Assembly (NCBI GenBank): GCA_020740775.1
Contig: JAHEWK010000030.1
Location: 408,287 to 472,286 of the forward strand
Origin: Ilyonectria destructans
Taxonomy: Eukaryota > Ascomycota > Sordariomycetes > Hypocreales > Nectriaceae
Length of the DNA stretch: 64,000 nucleotides
Direction of reading: 5' to 3'
Positions 1 to 11,425 of this stretch are shown here, piece after piece. The notes below the pieces were generated by a model. That model saw only the letters and a program-made list of their open reading frames with translations, was not told the origin of the DNA and made no database searches. How positions within the stretch are numbered: the stretch's first letter is position 1; each line of letters opens with the position of its first letter. The position numbers and the translations under genes were made by a program.

Positions 1-2300
1 CAGGGCACTTTCCGTAGTACAGCTCCTCGGACAAAGCGGGTGGCACACATTTGATGAAATGAATTTAGAAAGCGGAAAGGTTAGATCTCAGAGGGAATAT
101 AGATTATAGAAAGAATTTAGATGGCATGGAATATTGTCCAACTCCAGGTCGAGGTCGCGAAATCCAGGCGGAGAGTACGTTGTGATGAGTACAGTGGTTC
201 GTGAATACGTTGCGGGAAGGTCTCATAATCAGAGATCAGAAATCAGAGATCAGAGATCAGAGGCTCAGAAAATGAGGCTCAGGTTGTGCTTTTTAGCGCA
301 GCAACGGTCAACCACAACAATAACAGTAGCAAAAGTATAACTACGGGATAGGTAGGACTGTAATTAGTCCAAATCAGCAATTTATTTTCGATTGCAAATG
401 TTGCTGCGCATTTTATGCTCAATCAAAGTCGCAAATGGAGGTCAAAATGTGAGGATGGACCGTGCATCTTGAGGATGCTTACGAAATGTCGTCGGCGCCC
501 CTGTCAGATGCGAACCGACCCTTGGTCGCGATGACCAATGCCATCAAGTCTTCATGGATCAGTGATATACACACACACACAATTTATTACGCCCGGTGGC
601 TTACAACCAATAGGGCACTAGTTGCTATTGTACATATCCGTTTCCCAAGCTTTGCCATAATCTCGTAAAAGCCCATATAGCGTCCAATTTCTGCTTTTGC
701 CTCTTCGTTTCCAATCTTTCCGCGGGTCTCGTGGGGTTTGTATTATTGGCAAGCGAACTTGAAGGCTATTCTCCAAGTGTTCAGAGTCCTATCTACGGCG
801 GCTGAAGCGGTGCCTGCTGTCCATGGCACGAGGTGTTTGATGGGTGGATGTGGGGTAGGTTAGTAAGAAAGTAAGTGGGCTTTTGCAATCTAGTTGCACT
901 GCTGCATATTGTCGAGGGCCGGCGACGACTCTCACCTCCTCGTGGTGCCGGCTGGGAACCTGGGAATGCCTTTTGCCTCCCAGGCATTCGCAGAGCTAAG
1001 AAGAGTCATCACCAACCAGCACTTGTCCGCTGGTTTGGGCGGTGGTTGCGCGATAGGGCTCACGAGCCCCACCCTCCACAAGCAACAACTGTGTGTGAGT
1101 GAGCGTCGGGCGTGAGTGTGTGTGGAGGGAGAAAGGTTTGTTGATCAGATGCGGGATCCCGACTAGAAGAAAGGCCAGGTTGGGAACAAGCCACGGTTGG
1201 CATAGCACTCCAAATCAATAGCATGGCGTGCAGCTCACGGGTAGTAAAGACTTCAAGGCTATTGGGTGCTATATGAAAAGCCACTGGCAGCATGATGTGG
1301 GCTCCCAGAAGTTGGTCTACGCTGCGGAGGTTAGCGAGGAGATTTGCCAGCACGACGAATGACGCGGGTGCTCAGGGTTCCACAGCGGATCGCAGTGTCT
1401 ACTCGCGTGGGGATTTCGTCGAATCGGTCCGTCGTCAGTGACAGCCGTTAGAACAATCCTCGTCTAGCGACAATAGTAGCGGCTCTGAACCGAAAATTGG
1501 GCCGGCCTTGACGTCGCGAATCAGCCAAAGAATAATTGCTCATATCGAGTGGCACGAAACTACGCCAGTATTGTCCGCACAGATATGGAGTTAGACCGCC
1601 AAGATTCACAGTAATAGTTAGCGTCAAGGTCGGTCATAATAAGATGACTCTCAAGTCCCGGTATTTGAATGGTACGAGTATGAAGTTTAATTCTGTGGTC
1701 GAGCGCAGTAGAACGTCGCCCATTGCACGGGTTGGCAGCGCTGGAGATGGTCAAATCTTGTCTGACGCACAAGGATGTCCTTGCTGGTGTGCCAGCTCGG
1801 CCTTAGCTGTTCCCGCTACTTCGGCTCAGAGACGTCCTATCACGTGTAACCCCTTATCATTCTTTTTGGTCAAACCATTTGTCTGACTCGCAAGTAAATC
1901 CGCAATTTTGAACACTTTTCCCGATGGTTACAAGCGGGTCCTTCGGCATATTCCGTCGTCTCGCCGGGCTCACATGCAAATCAGCTTTGTAGGAGATACA
2001 GTCGACGCGGTTTGGTGCGTGGAATTGTGGGAATGCTAGTGAAGTCGATATTCTAGCGCCATTGTTGCGCTTGCAAAAGATATCCGTGCACCGTCAACTT
2101 AATCCAAGACAAGCAAAGCGGTTCAGAGGCACAGCAGTCTTGGAGAAGTCGCCTTCAAGATCACTTGCTACTAACCCCACGAGATTCCGCAGGAATGTCA
2201 TTTGTAATTTCAGAAAAGCACAAAGATTGTCGCTGATTCCATTTGTATGGGCTTGACGAGATTGTGGCAGAAGTTCATGGAAATGAGTATGTAATGTAGT
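1..2300. other. No gene recognised; short simple repeats
   Basis: No reading frame here resembles a known family, and the short open frames lack any convincing start, intron or motif. A degenerate AGAGATC-type microsatellite lies at about 230-275 and a CA run at 569-580. The stretch is probably intergenic or decayed sequence next to the pogo relic. Confidence 0.5.
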
Positions 2301-2494
2301 GCTAGTGCCTTTTAGGCTTAACGTTAGCCCTGGGCGTAATAAAACTCTTCTTCTTTTCCAGGCTTAGCCGGGGGCAGTTCCGCCAAGTCATGGAGATGGG
2401 CAGGACAATGCGCTCTTGGTCCGTGCTAGTAGGGTGACCACCCACTATCGGGTCAGCCCCAGAAGCGGGCGACATTTTTGTCATCTGCAACACC

Positions 2495-3198
2495 ATAACC
2501 TTGTGCATTCCAACCGTGATTTCTCGCGCAAACTTACATGATATCGCCAACCCGATTCTTACATTGAATTCAGCATGCCCGAATATAATGAAGTCGCGTT
2601 TCACCGACTCGACCCCGCTGGGCAAATTTACCTTCCCCACCTGTTATCACAAGGCTCGTCTTGCCGGGATCACAGAAAAGAACATCATCGCAGGCTGGAA
2701 GTCGAGTGGCTTATGGCCTGTGAGTCTCTCCAAGCCGCTGATGAAACCGATGGTCAGCAAGCTGCCTGAGCATAACCCTTCCCCCCCTCGGGACAAAAAC
2801 GCCGCCGCAGACGAAGGAAATACCGCCAGTATGCCTTTTCCGAACGCCTCATTCACCGAGTCAAGTGCGAGATACACTTTCAAGCATCTCATCGACCGTC
2901 AAGATCGAGAAAACTGTTCGGCTGGTTTTCAGGAAGATTGGGCAAGAGTTGGATCGCCAGGGAGCTAACTTGGTAGCTCAGGATTGGGAGATACAGTTAC
3001 TGAAGCATCATATTGAGGAACTTGAACAAAAACAGAGGCGAAAAGTCGTTCCGGACCCCAAATCTCCGCTTTGCACATGTTCCAGTGATCCTGAAACCTC
3101 GTGAGAGGATGTGGAAGCTTCTAGACCTGCCAGTGACTTCAGCGAAAGTCAAGAAATTAGAATTTGAGGATGCGTGCTTCGAGTGGCAGCTGGAATAG
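2495..3198 (+). pseudogene. Broken pogo/Fot1-like DDE transposase, C-terminal part
   Basis: The frame at 2501-2968 reads like the end of fungal pogo-type (DDE_1) transposases, with the characteristic block KARLAGITEKNIIAGWKSSG followed by LWPVSLSKPLM. After about 2900 the homology jumps frame: the frame at 2865-3104 continues with RKIGQELDRQGANLVAQDWE, a coiled-coil-like LLKHHIEELEQK and RRKVVPDP, and the frame at 3013-3198 carries the last part. At least two frameshifts therefore separate the pieces. The N-terminal DNA-binding region and the DDE core were not found upstream, so this is a 5'-truncated dead copy. Family assignment rests on recognised wording of the conserved C-terminus, not on a search. 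Confidence 0.75.
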
Positions 3199-3598
3199 CT
3201 TCATATGTAAAAACCAGGTCATTTTAGTGTTGTGCTGTTATTTAATTGAAGAGTGTATCCTTCGTGTTACCCGGCGTCTTGATGACCTGCGACTGATAGC
3301 CCAGGGACGCTGACGACTGGACGAACACTGATTGTAGGTGGCAATGCATGAGCACCTACCATTGTCAAGCAAGGGCCTTCGACGAAATGGGATCGCCATC
3401 GCACTGACTCGAGGGCCTAGTCAGCCAGACCCAGTCCCTGACGAACCGAATCCCTGCGCGGGGTGGTGGGTCATATTTTGGGCCAATCAAAAAGGCACCG
3501 CCTAAAGCTTGTTTCCCCACACAGGGTGCGCTACAGCAATGCCGTCAAGCAAGTGGATATGCACGGCAGCACGACTCGGTTGCATGAAAAAAAAATTC
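3199..3598. other. Gene-free spacer
   Basis: I see no coding or structural signal between the pogo relic and the MITE that starts at 3599. Confidence 0.4.
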
Positions 3599-3864
3599 TA
3601 GCCTGGCCCACCAGACAGGGGTCACTCTTGGCGTAGTTTTTAAGGGCCTTCAAATACATATCGATATTCGTCATATCGAGATTACCATCTAGGAAATTAG
3701 CTGAGAGGGGTAATGGGACAACTCCAAGGGACTCCTCGTAGCTACGCCAAGCCTACCCCTAGTCCAGTGGGGTAGACTAAAAATTTTGGCCTGCAGGCGT
3801 AGCCTTCACCAACTGCTCCGAAAAACTACGCAGAGATTAACCCCTTGACTGGTGGGGCGAGCTA
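3599..3864. repeat. Short MITE with about 45-bp imperfect terminal inverted repeats
   Basis: The left arm at 3599-3646 and the right arm at 3818-3864 are inverted copies. Both begin TAGC, share the block CCCACCAG, then CA-GGG, and end in GCGTAGTTTTT. Each outer end carries TA, which fits a TA target duplication of the Tc1/mariner-pogo type. No open frame lies inside. A pogo relic sits just upstream, so it may be a non-autonomous derivative of that superfamily; this link is inference. Confidence 0.65.
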
Positions 3865-4010
3865 ACCAACGTTATGCTGGATACCGTAGTAACACCTTTC
3901 CTACGGTGGCGTTTCAGCAGCGAAATCAACTGCCGATCTCATCATTGCCGTGTCTGGTAGGTGTGACTGACCCAAGAACCAGGATACGGTCGATGATAGC
4001 TAGTCTTGTA

Positions 4011-4084
4011 ACCCAAGGAGCCTCACTAGCCCAGGGGGTGCACGAGTCGAGGTGGATTGGTGACGCAACGGAGGCTCCTTGGGT
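4011..4084. repeat. 14-bp perfect inverted repeat upstream of the membrane-protein gene
   Basis: ACCCAAGGAGCCTC at 4011-4024 is matched by its exact reverse complement at 4071-4084, with 46 bases between. The second arm ends 148 bases before the ATG at 4232. It could be a regulatory palindrome, an RNA hairpin or a small repeat remnant. Confidence 0.4.
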
Positions 4085-4231
4085 GACTCCAGAGGAATAT
4101 ATGCTCAATCGACCCCAATTCCGCTCTGTACCGCGACCATATCGACCAACATTCAATCTACAATTTGGAGTGCCTTATACAGGCGCCGTCGCCAGTGAGA
4201 ATCACCGCTTCTCAGCAACTGACGCGCCAGC

Positions 4232-5587
4232 ATGCCAGGCTTTCTCGTTCCTGACGCTTATGTGGTAGTCGCACCGACCCTCGACGACCTCCTAGTAGCC
4301 AGTATCATCTGGGGCTTCACACTCGCGACGGGAGTCTTTGCGGGCAATAAGGCTCTCAAGCAGACGTGGGCACAATGGAAACGTTCTCGACGCATCAAGC
4401 CGTACGTGATCATGATTTGGGCAGAATGGATCGTCTCCATGGTGATTGGCGTTTTAGCTTGGGCTTTTCTTCGGGGGTTCATTGAGCCAAGGTGCGTCGA
4501 GAGAATACCTTTGCATAGTACAGGAAACCTTGTGGAGCTGACAAGAAGTCGTTGCGCAGCTTTTGGATTTACCTCGTTTTTCGTATGACACCTCTCATCC
4601 AAGCGACTTCTGGAGCGACTTGAAGCTGACAGTCTGTTGCAGTTGCTCTTTGGGTCGTTCAAATCCAGTGCATCTGCGGTATCATTATTAATCGAATCGC
4701 TCTCCTCATGGTCGACCAACGCGATGTCGGCAAGATTCGCTGGGGCGTAGCCATCTTGCTGGGCCTCATCAACATCAGTGTCTTCGTCATCTGGATCCCC
4801 GCGCAACTGCAAATCTCTAAGACGTGGGTGAATGTCAACCATATTTACGATCGCATCGAAAAGGCTATCTTCCTAGTCATCGACGCCAGTCTGCATCTCT
4901 ACTTCATCTATCTGATCAGAGTCAAGCTCATCGCCAACGGTCTCGACAAGTATACTCCTCTCTTCCGGTTCAACATGTTTATGGTGGCGATATCCATGAG
5001 CCTCGATGTGAGTCTTGAAACCTTCGGAGGGCAACAGTGGCTAGTGACCGCGGACTGACCCATTGGTTCCTAGATTATTCTTATCGGTAGCATGTCTATC
5101 GGCAACGGTTTTATGTAAGTCCGGTCCAATTAGTTGATTCAAACGTCCTCGGGCCTGACATTCACTTCCTAGCTACGTACAATTCCATCCTCTTGTCTAC
5201 ATGCTTAAACTTCATATCGAGATGAATATTTCTGCTCTCATTGTCAAGGTTGTTCGCGCTACGGATAATCACAGCTCCTATCAAAACGACTATGCACAGG
5301 GTACAGAGCTGCGGTCGAAGTTCAGGGGTAACATCCAGGCGACCGGGCCCTCTGGTAATCGGACCGGTCTAGGGACCATGGGCGAGTTGTTTTCCAGCCA
5401 TAATGAGGCGCACATCGAGGCCAATGCAGGCAGCAAGACAACGTCCAAGGGCATTACGAAGATTGTCCAGACGCGGGTGACAGTCACGTCGAGACGCCAG
5501 GAGGAAGAAGACGAAGACGGCAGCTCGCAGTCGTCGACGCGTCAGTTGAAGCGCAACTCTCATGTCTACCAAGATCAATTCGCTTGA
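4232..5587 (+). CDS. Seven-helix integral membrane protein, unknown function
   Basis: A five-exon model joins cleanly: 4232-4491, 4560-4582, 4643-5007, 5074-5114 and 5173-5587, all GT-AG, giving 367 residues. The second exon is only 23 nt. Seven hydrophobic segments can be counted: about 18-40, 58-82, 86-116, 126-150, 158-178, 192-218 and 222-245. They are followed by a hydrophilic tail rich in Ser, Thr, Glu and Asp, presumably cytosolic. Diagnostic blocks are MIWAEWI, NRIALLM and FHPLVYMLKLHIEMNISALI. The layout suits a fungal seven-transmembrane family of unknown ligand; I cannot name it. A paralogue on the opposite strand at 15613-16797 shares the helices and the micro-exon. The ATG was chosen because exon 1 is open from there and aligns with the paralogue. 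Confidence 0.85.
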
Positions 5588-6700
5588 GGGCATGCCAACC
5601 AGTGAAGGGGCTGGGAGGCTGGGATTAGCGCGAATCAAGCATAGACTACGACATCTATAGAGATATCGATGAATGCATATTCTTTGTCATATATTTCTGT
5701 AGATCTAATATTGTACTCAAGCAATGCTCTTCGGTGCAATCCTCCGACAGGGGCCGCCGCGTGGGATACTCATTCGTCCATCAGTCTGCATACCGCTTTT
5801 GCAGCGCCCCCATTGATGCTCATCGTAGACCAAGTCAAAAACGGCGCCGTTGTTACATGGACCAGTACCAGGGGCCGGCGCGGGCTAGAAGATGCGACAA
5901 CGAACTGGCCCTGCCAAGAGACCCGGGCTCGGTCACTTGCGAGGTCCTGCTTAGTGCGCTATGAGAAGAAGACTACAACATCCCTTTGGCTGTGCGGAAG
6001 GAACTTTCGGGTCTCTAACAGGGATCTTAACAAATAAGAGCTTGAGGTCAATGGGAGACATTTGACGCAGGGATTATTACCCGGATCTACATGGACTCTG
6101 GAGGTTCGGCTATTCACATGAATACATTAGAATCCCCGTTTTCCCGCCTGATCTCAGCCGCTCATCCGTAGCTTCGATAAGAGGGACGAATACTCAACAA
6201 CTCCTTCTGCACATACGGCAGACGCGAACGACCGACAGAATCGTTGCCGCACCCAAAAAAAAGTTAAAAAAAAAAGTTGAGACGGCGGGGAGCTTCCGTA
6301 GGCGCGGAGCCAAGTGGGCTGGTATTGGTTGTTTGGTTTCTCTTGTGTGGGACCCTGAAGATCATGTACGCTTCTAGGCCCTTGTGGTGTTTCCAACTCC
6401 TACTTTCGACAAGGCTATTCCTTACGACCTCTGTTTAACCCCGGCTTTCTGTTACGTAGTGCGTGTACGGAGGGGGTTTCTGAGCGCTATCAAATGCGGT
6501 CACCCCAAAATATGGAGATGCTGGGGTCCTCGAAAGAGGGGCTGACGACAGAAGACACCCAACCTAGCCAAGGGTTGGAGAACCGTCGGACGACCAAGAA
6601 GCAGGCGGAGGGATATAAAGAGCCGGAGCAAGGGAAAGACGGTCGGGTACGCTGGAGACAAGCTAGCAGAGCTCTTCATTCCAGCTTTTGAACTTGGACT
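5588..6700. other. Gene-free stretch with A-rich run
   Basis: No recognisable gene. An A-rich run lies at about 6256-6280. Open frames in this stretch have no detectable motif or splice logic. Confidence 0.4.
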
Positions 6701-6718
6701 TTTTTTCTCGCTTCCAGG

Positions 6719-7004
6719 ATGGGCGTGTAGACGAAGCTTGCCGATGATGTGAACGAAGTCGACGTGATCATTGCTGGAGGTACAGTACTCTTCCATAGAT
6801 CATGGAAGGGCTAAAACCTCCATCATCATCATAGGTGGCACCGCAGCATGCGTCGTAGCTGGACGCCTGGCCGAGGTCGACCCTAGCCTATCGATTTTGG
6901 TAATCGAAAGAGGCCAGGCCAACCGCGGCGTTCAAAACATCGAGAACCCTGTGTTCTGGATGTCGCAGGCACGGATGGATAATGAGGATCAAATGAGAGC
7001 TTGA
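6719..7004 (+). pseudogene. N-terminal stub of a GMC oxidoreductase
   Basis: GMC (glucose-methanol-choline) oxidoreductases are FAD enzymes that oxidise alcohols. An ATG at 6719 is followed after two codons by TAG at 6728-6730; the same frame then reads TKLADDVNEVDVIIAG. A 55-nt intron (6780-6834) restores the FAD-binding motif GGGTAACVVAGRLAE, then SLSILVIERGQANRGV and NIENPVFW. The frame stops at 7002-7004 after about 80 residues, against roughly 550-650 in the family. Nothing after 7005 could be matched to the substrate-binding half. The early stop plus truncation make this a dead relic. Confidence 0.8.
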
Positions 7005-7980
7005 TTTCCTATCCAAAGGAGCGACGAAGGTCGGTCTCTTATAAATTTACCTATGTTCAATCTGCCGATCTCGTAGGCGGCAGGCTATTGCCTGACGCCA
7101 GTTGCGGTGTGATGTTCACCCTGACCGTGAAGCTACTTACGATGGTCGTGATCCTTGCCCTTGATATGTCGCATTAACGAATTGACCATGCAAAAGGGAA
7201 TGCGCACTCCGCTAGTGCAGGTAATTCAATTAAGCATATATTCCGTGTGACATTGGACGTCTTTGGCCGAACATCTCGGTCGCCCAGAACGGTCGGGGCG
7301 GAAGCACGATATGGTATTCCGACGGCTGCCGTTCGTCTATCAATGAGGACGATGAGAAGACTACTCGTCTTGTGACGAGACCTGGAAACATTATCTCGAC
7401 AGGTAGTATTGATGGACGTGAGCATCCGGGGCTGAGGATCCTTGCTGACCATCCCCCGCAAGGTGACATGTCACATGGACCATGATGGATCAGGGGGACC
7501 AACAGGTTGTCCCACCGCGGTCCAAATCCGCGTCTTCCGCTGCGGGACCCATCGAATCACGGCATCTTCCTGCCAAAGCCGTTCCCTTCGCCTGGTTTTG
7601 GACAGTCGAGCTGCCGGGCCATCCCAGCCCAACCTGTGACGGGACAAGAGCACGAACGAGGCCGAATGCGACTTGGGCAAAATGATTGTTTACAAGGAGA
7701 GAAAGAGATTCCTAAGGAAAACTCTGACTTAAGCTATTTACACAATATTCATAAAGCGAGACTATTCATAAAGTATGAAAGTCACATGATCGTTCCCTCA
7801 CACAACCACCGCAGAACAACAGCAGCAATCCCTTATCCACGTGCGTTCGCTTGACGGGGCGTTTCCTGAACTCCGGCTGCAGGACATGTTCACCTAAAGC
7901 GCAAAATTGCCCCTATCCCTTGGATGCCAAAAGTCTTACCTTCTCCCGGAAGATTAAACTGTCGCCGGTACCTAGGTCAC
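7005..7980. other. No gene recognised
   Basis: This may include eroded remains of the GMC gene, but I could not identify any conserved block of that family here. Confidence 0.35.
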
Positions 7981-7987
7981 TGAGCCG

Positions 7988-9489
7988 TTATGCCGCATTC
8001 AGAGGTTTGCGGCCGCAGACGCTTCGAAAGGGATAGTATGAATGGAACTTGGGCAGGCCGTTCCTCTCCTCGGTAATGGATTTTCGCACATCGACAAGGA
8101 ACAATTTGATTTGGATGTCGGTCCAATTGAGACCATCGCGGAAAGGTTTTCTCGCGAGGCCGTTGAGACCCAACATGATGACATCTCGCAGGACATGGCC
8201 GCATTCCTGGAGTTTCTTCTTCTTGGCCCAGGGCCCGACTGGGCATTTCAGATGCTCGACCCGCAAATCCTCAAAGCCAGCCGCGGCAAGCTCTTCCTCT
8301 GCCTTCAGGATACCGTGCATCTCAGACCCCAGGCTTGCCATGCCAGCCTCGAGGTAATTGATCAAGTCACGCCATGCGTAAGGCCCGTCGCAGGAGCTAT
8401 CATCGCAAGCAGCGGTGTAGTGAAACTCCTGAAGCTCAAACCACCCGCCTGGCTTTAAGTGTCTAAGAGTTGGTTAGTAGGGATGAAACATGCAGGTAAG
8501 TACTCTGCATGGGGAGGCAAACTGATATATCCTCTCCCATAGCTGGGGACGGTCTCGTATAGAGTGTAAGGTGTGACGCATGTGAATGTAATCAAACTTG
8601 TTTTCAGGGTACGTCCACCCCGCTTCGTGCTCAATGTCGTCGACTACGAATGAGACGTTTTCGGGGCCCCAGTCAGGCTGTATCAGTGACAGGTCCATGC
8701 CGTAAAATGTTGATTCGGGATAGCTATCAGCCACTATGCAACTTGTTAGCGAATTGGGGTGCAAACAATGCTGTCTGGGAATGTTTGAGCAGTGAGACCC
8801 GACAGCTTGGGTCGAATGAGGGGATCATGGACTCGTCACCACAGCCGTGTGGGGGCCGGGAAAGAAGGGGAAGGAAAACGCACATTCAATGCACCATTTG
8901 CCAGTTCCCGTCCCTATAAAACTTTCAGTCAGCCCAATGCGAACCAATTTCAAAAGCCTACGGGTCCCGGCGACTCACCTAGGTCGAGAACCTCGGCGCC
9001 ATGCTCGAGCTGGCGGTGGATGGGGGCGAAGAAGAACTCGCCATCGCACAGGTAGACGGTAAGGTTGTGTTTTAGGTCCTCGCGGTACTGCTCATTCTCG
9101 TCGTTTGGGAAGGCATATTTGCCGGCATTGTAGGCATGATACCGCAAGCCACCGTCGACAATGTGTTGGCGGATGCTATCGGTCAGGCTGTGGGTGTCGT
9201 CGTCAGGCGGAGGGAGCTCGCCCTTCTCGATGCTCTGGATGATGGTGGCGGCGGAGGAGGTACCGACGGCGATGGTGGAGCCGCTGGTCGACGAGAGGGA
9301 AGGGAGGGCCAATCCGGCGAGTACTAGCTCCGGGTTCGCCGCCGTCCATGGCGGCGCTTTTGCTGTAGTACTAGTCGAACTCGACGTCGGCGGGCGAATT
9401 AATTCATCGTACAGGCAGGAAGCAGAAGGGCATCGCCAAGCTATATGGGAACCCCAGTGCTTTATCTTGGGCCGAGGGTGGATCAATGT
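7988..9489 (-). CDS. LaeA-like SAM-dependent methyltransferase (copy 1)
   Basis: Four exons on the minus strand join in frame: 9486-8979, 8913-8884, 8733-8523 and 8462-7988, about 407 residues. The 30-nt second exon restores SAM motif I, giving LDLGTGTGKW. Other family blocks are RYHAYNAGKYAFPNDENEQ, FYGMDLSLIQPDWGPENV, DYIHMRHTLHSI, HLKPGGWFELQEF and the C-terminal FHSYYPFRSV-GRKPLNAA, so the catalytic domain is complete. LaeA-like enzymes are class I methyltransferases; LaeA itself is a nuclear regulator of secondary metabolism, but most homologues are of unknown substrate. There is no ATG in the first exon and an in-frame TGA lies at 9492-9490, so the true start must be in an unseen upstream exon or is lost. 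No biosynthetic genes lie nearby. Confidence 0.85.
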
Positions 9490-9702
9490 TCAATCAGGCT
9501 GTCTGTGCTTGTACAGTAGCTAATGCTTCAGTCTTGCCAGGCTGATTGAACCTTGGTGACGGGAAGACTGGTGCTATGGCGGGAACGCCAAACCATATGA
9601 GGCTAGAGGACTTCAACACACCCTCTTGGTTTGCGATCGACATGAACGCCTTGCCCCCCTGTTACAGTCTGGACTGGCGCGGGCTCGTCCCGTCCGGAGA
9701 CA

Positions 9703-9844
9703 CCCGGTGAATGCCGGACCAATTAAGTGCTGGTGCATACACGCGCTCTTCTCTTGCTCCGCAACAGCAAGGTTCTACTTAGCAGCCAGAGGATTTGCAT
9801 TCGTCGTAGGAAGCAAATGCGGATCCCACGTGCACTATTGGGCG
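9703..9844. repeat. Diverged direct repeat, copy A
   Basis: About 142 bases starting CCCGGTGAATGCCGGACCAA and ending near ACTATTGGGC. It recurs in the same orientation at 10810-10964 with moderate divergence. Copy A overlaps the 3' end of the zinc-finger fragment. The repeat's identity is unknown. Confidence 0.6.
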
Positions 9845-10137
9845 TGAGTCGCAAGTGACGCAGTAGTGATGGATCGTTTGGCGGTGCCTCTCCAGATCGC
9901 CACTTACAAGGAAATCGCTGGCCAAGGGACAGTCGGGGACGCTATGATGTCTCGACGTGTCGCGTATGTGCTGTCGCAGAGCCGTTGGAGAATCGAAGGG
10001 CCTTGGGCATCGTCGGCAATAGGCATGGCGGCTCGAACCGCGCCAGTGTTGCTTCAGGGCCACCGCGGTGATGAATACGTTATCGCACTTCTGGCAATAC
10101 TCATTATCACTGAAGAATGGATGATTGCAAAATCATA
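9779..10137 (-). pseudogene. C2H2 zinc-finger protein fragment
   Basis: The minus-strand frame holds at least two C2H2 fingers of the fungal type with a long H-H spacing: YCQKCDNVFITAVALKQH then SSRH, and YCRRCPRPFDSPTALRQH then TSRHH. A third, degenerate finger reads PDCPLASDFLVSGDLERHRQ followed by YCVTC. Such fingers bind DNA or RNA. No ATG was found; the frame is blocked upstream by TGA near 10133, although an acceptor-like CAG lies at about 10109. The 3' end runs into the repeat at 9703-9844. It may be the middle exon of a decayed gene. Function cannot be assigned. Confidence 0.55.
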
Positions 10138-10809
10138 GGGGGCGCACGGGCTAGCTGTGCGGGGTCGGGGCTCATGTGGCTGCAGGGCGGCCAATACATG
10201 AGCGCCCGGGCGCGCAACAGTAGTCAGCACCGTCCCAGTACATAAATTACAACACCAACAAGCACTGAGCATCTTGGAACTGCTGCACGTATATCGTATG
10301 GTAGATACTTACCGTAGTCTGATCATTAAACCCGTTCTTGAGCGCCTTGAATTCATGGCTTTGCCCTTGAACAAGATTATAGAACGTCGTAACTTGTGAC
10401 AGGATGTGCCTCGTGGGTTTCATCGCGCTCACCGGCAATCCATGGGAAGCTCAGTACAGATGTAGACTGCTTCGCGCAAAATTTTCCAATTATAAAACTC
10501 TCGTCTGTTCACAGTAACTGCATAGCATTCATTTCAGCAGAGTAAGCACCAACACCGCACCCCGATAATTCCAGTCTCTGCGGCTGTCGCAGTAAATGCC
10601 CGCCAGCTTGTGCCCGCCAGCGTTTGTGGATGTTAGTGGCCGCTGTACCAACCGTACCTTATGGGGCGGTCAATTGGAATGAGCCAATAATATCGCGCAA
10701 TTTGGCCCAGGGCGCCCATGTCAGGCTGCAGCCCAAGGTGCGTTGATCGGCAACCAACGAATGAGAGCCGTCGGGGGAAGTTGGAAGTATGTATGTGTGT
10801 TTCATTACG
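10138..10809. other. No gene recognised
   Basis: Possible upstream exons of the zinc-finger fragment would fall here, but none could be supported. Confidence 0.3.
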
Positions 10810-10964
10810 CCCGGTGAATGCCGGACCAATTAGGTGCTGCCACCCACACACAGCTCCTCTTGCTCCGGGTAGTGCCGTACCAACAACGTACTGCCCAGCA
10901 GCCAGAGCACATGCGTGGCCGTTGTAGGAAGCAATTGCGGGTCCACGTGGACTATTGGGCATGC
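10810..10964. repeat. Diverged direct repeat, copy B
   Basis: Second copy of the repeat at 9703-9844. Conserved blocks include CCCGGTGAATGCCGGACCAA, CTCTTGCTCCG, CAGCCAGAG, GTAGGAAGCAA and ACTATTGGGC. It lies in the same orientation about 1.1 kb away. Confidence 0.6.
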
Positions 10965-11425
10965 TGCACCATACGAATAGCGGGCATTGTACCGGGATCC
11001 TCAAGCCACAACGCCCTTCATATTCCCGTTCAGTCAGCATGCGTTCAGCGGTGAAATTCCTAGACGCCACCTAAAAAAAAATGTGATACTTTGTGAGAAC
11101 TAGTTTCCCACCGATGTAGCCTTGAGTGGCGGCGGATTGGTTGCCCAAACGACTAGGGTAATGTGATTAATCGGACGGTAAAATGGGGGACAGCCACACC
11201 ATTGTCAGCTCAGTAAAGACACATGATCCAAAAATCCTGACTGTACGTTAAGGATGACCGTTCCTGTGGAATTTTCACTTACCCTTCTCTTGGAGCAGTA
11301 GAATGCATCATGGACGAATTATCGCCGGAGAATGGAACACGGATTGTATGTTATTTGTCTCCTTCGAGCGATGCGCTGGCGCTGGCGCCCCGCCGTACTC
11401 GAAACCGGGCTGATATGGCTCGCAG

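Noticed and set aside
3852..4268. 138-codon plus-strand frame overlapping the MITE arm and the ATG region of the membrane gene
   Set aside because: It begins inside the MITE arm and overlaps exon 1 of a convincing gene in another frame.
5669..6037. Plus-strand open frame after the first membrane-protein gene
   Set aside because: No motif or splice logic, and the start is not supported.
11045..11065. GTGAAATTCCTAG, reminiscent of an 18S rRNA block
   Set aside because: Only about a dozen bases match and the flanks are unrelated to rRNA.
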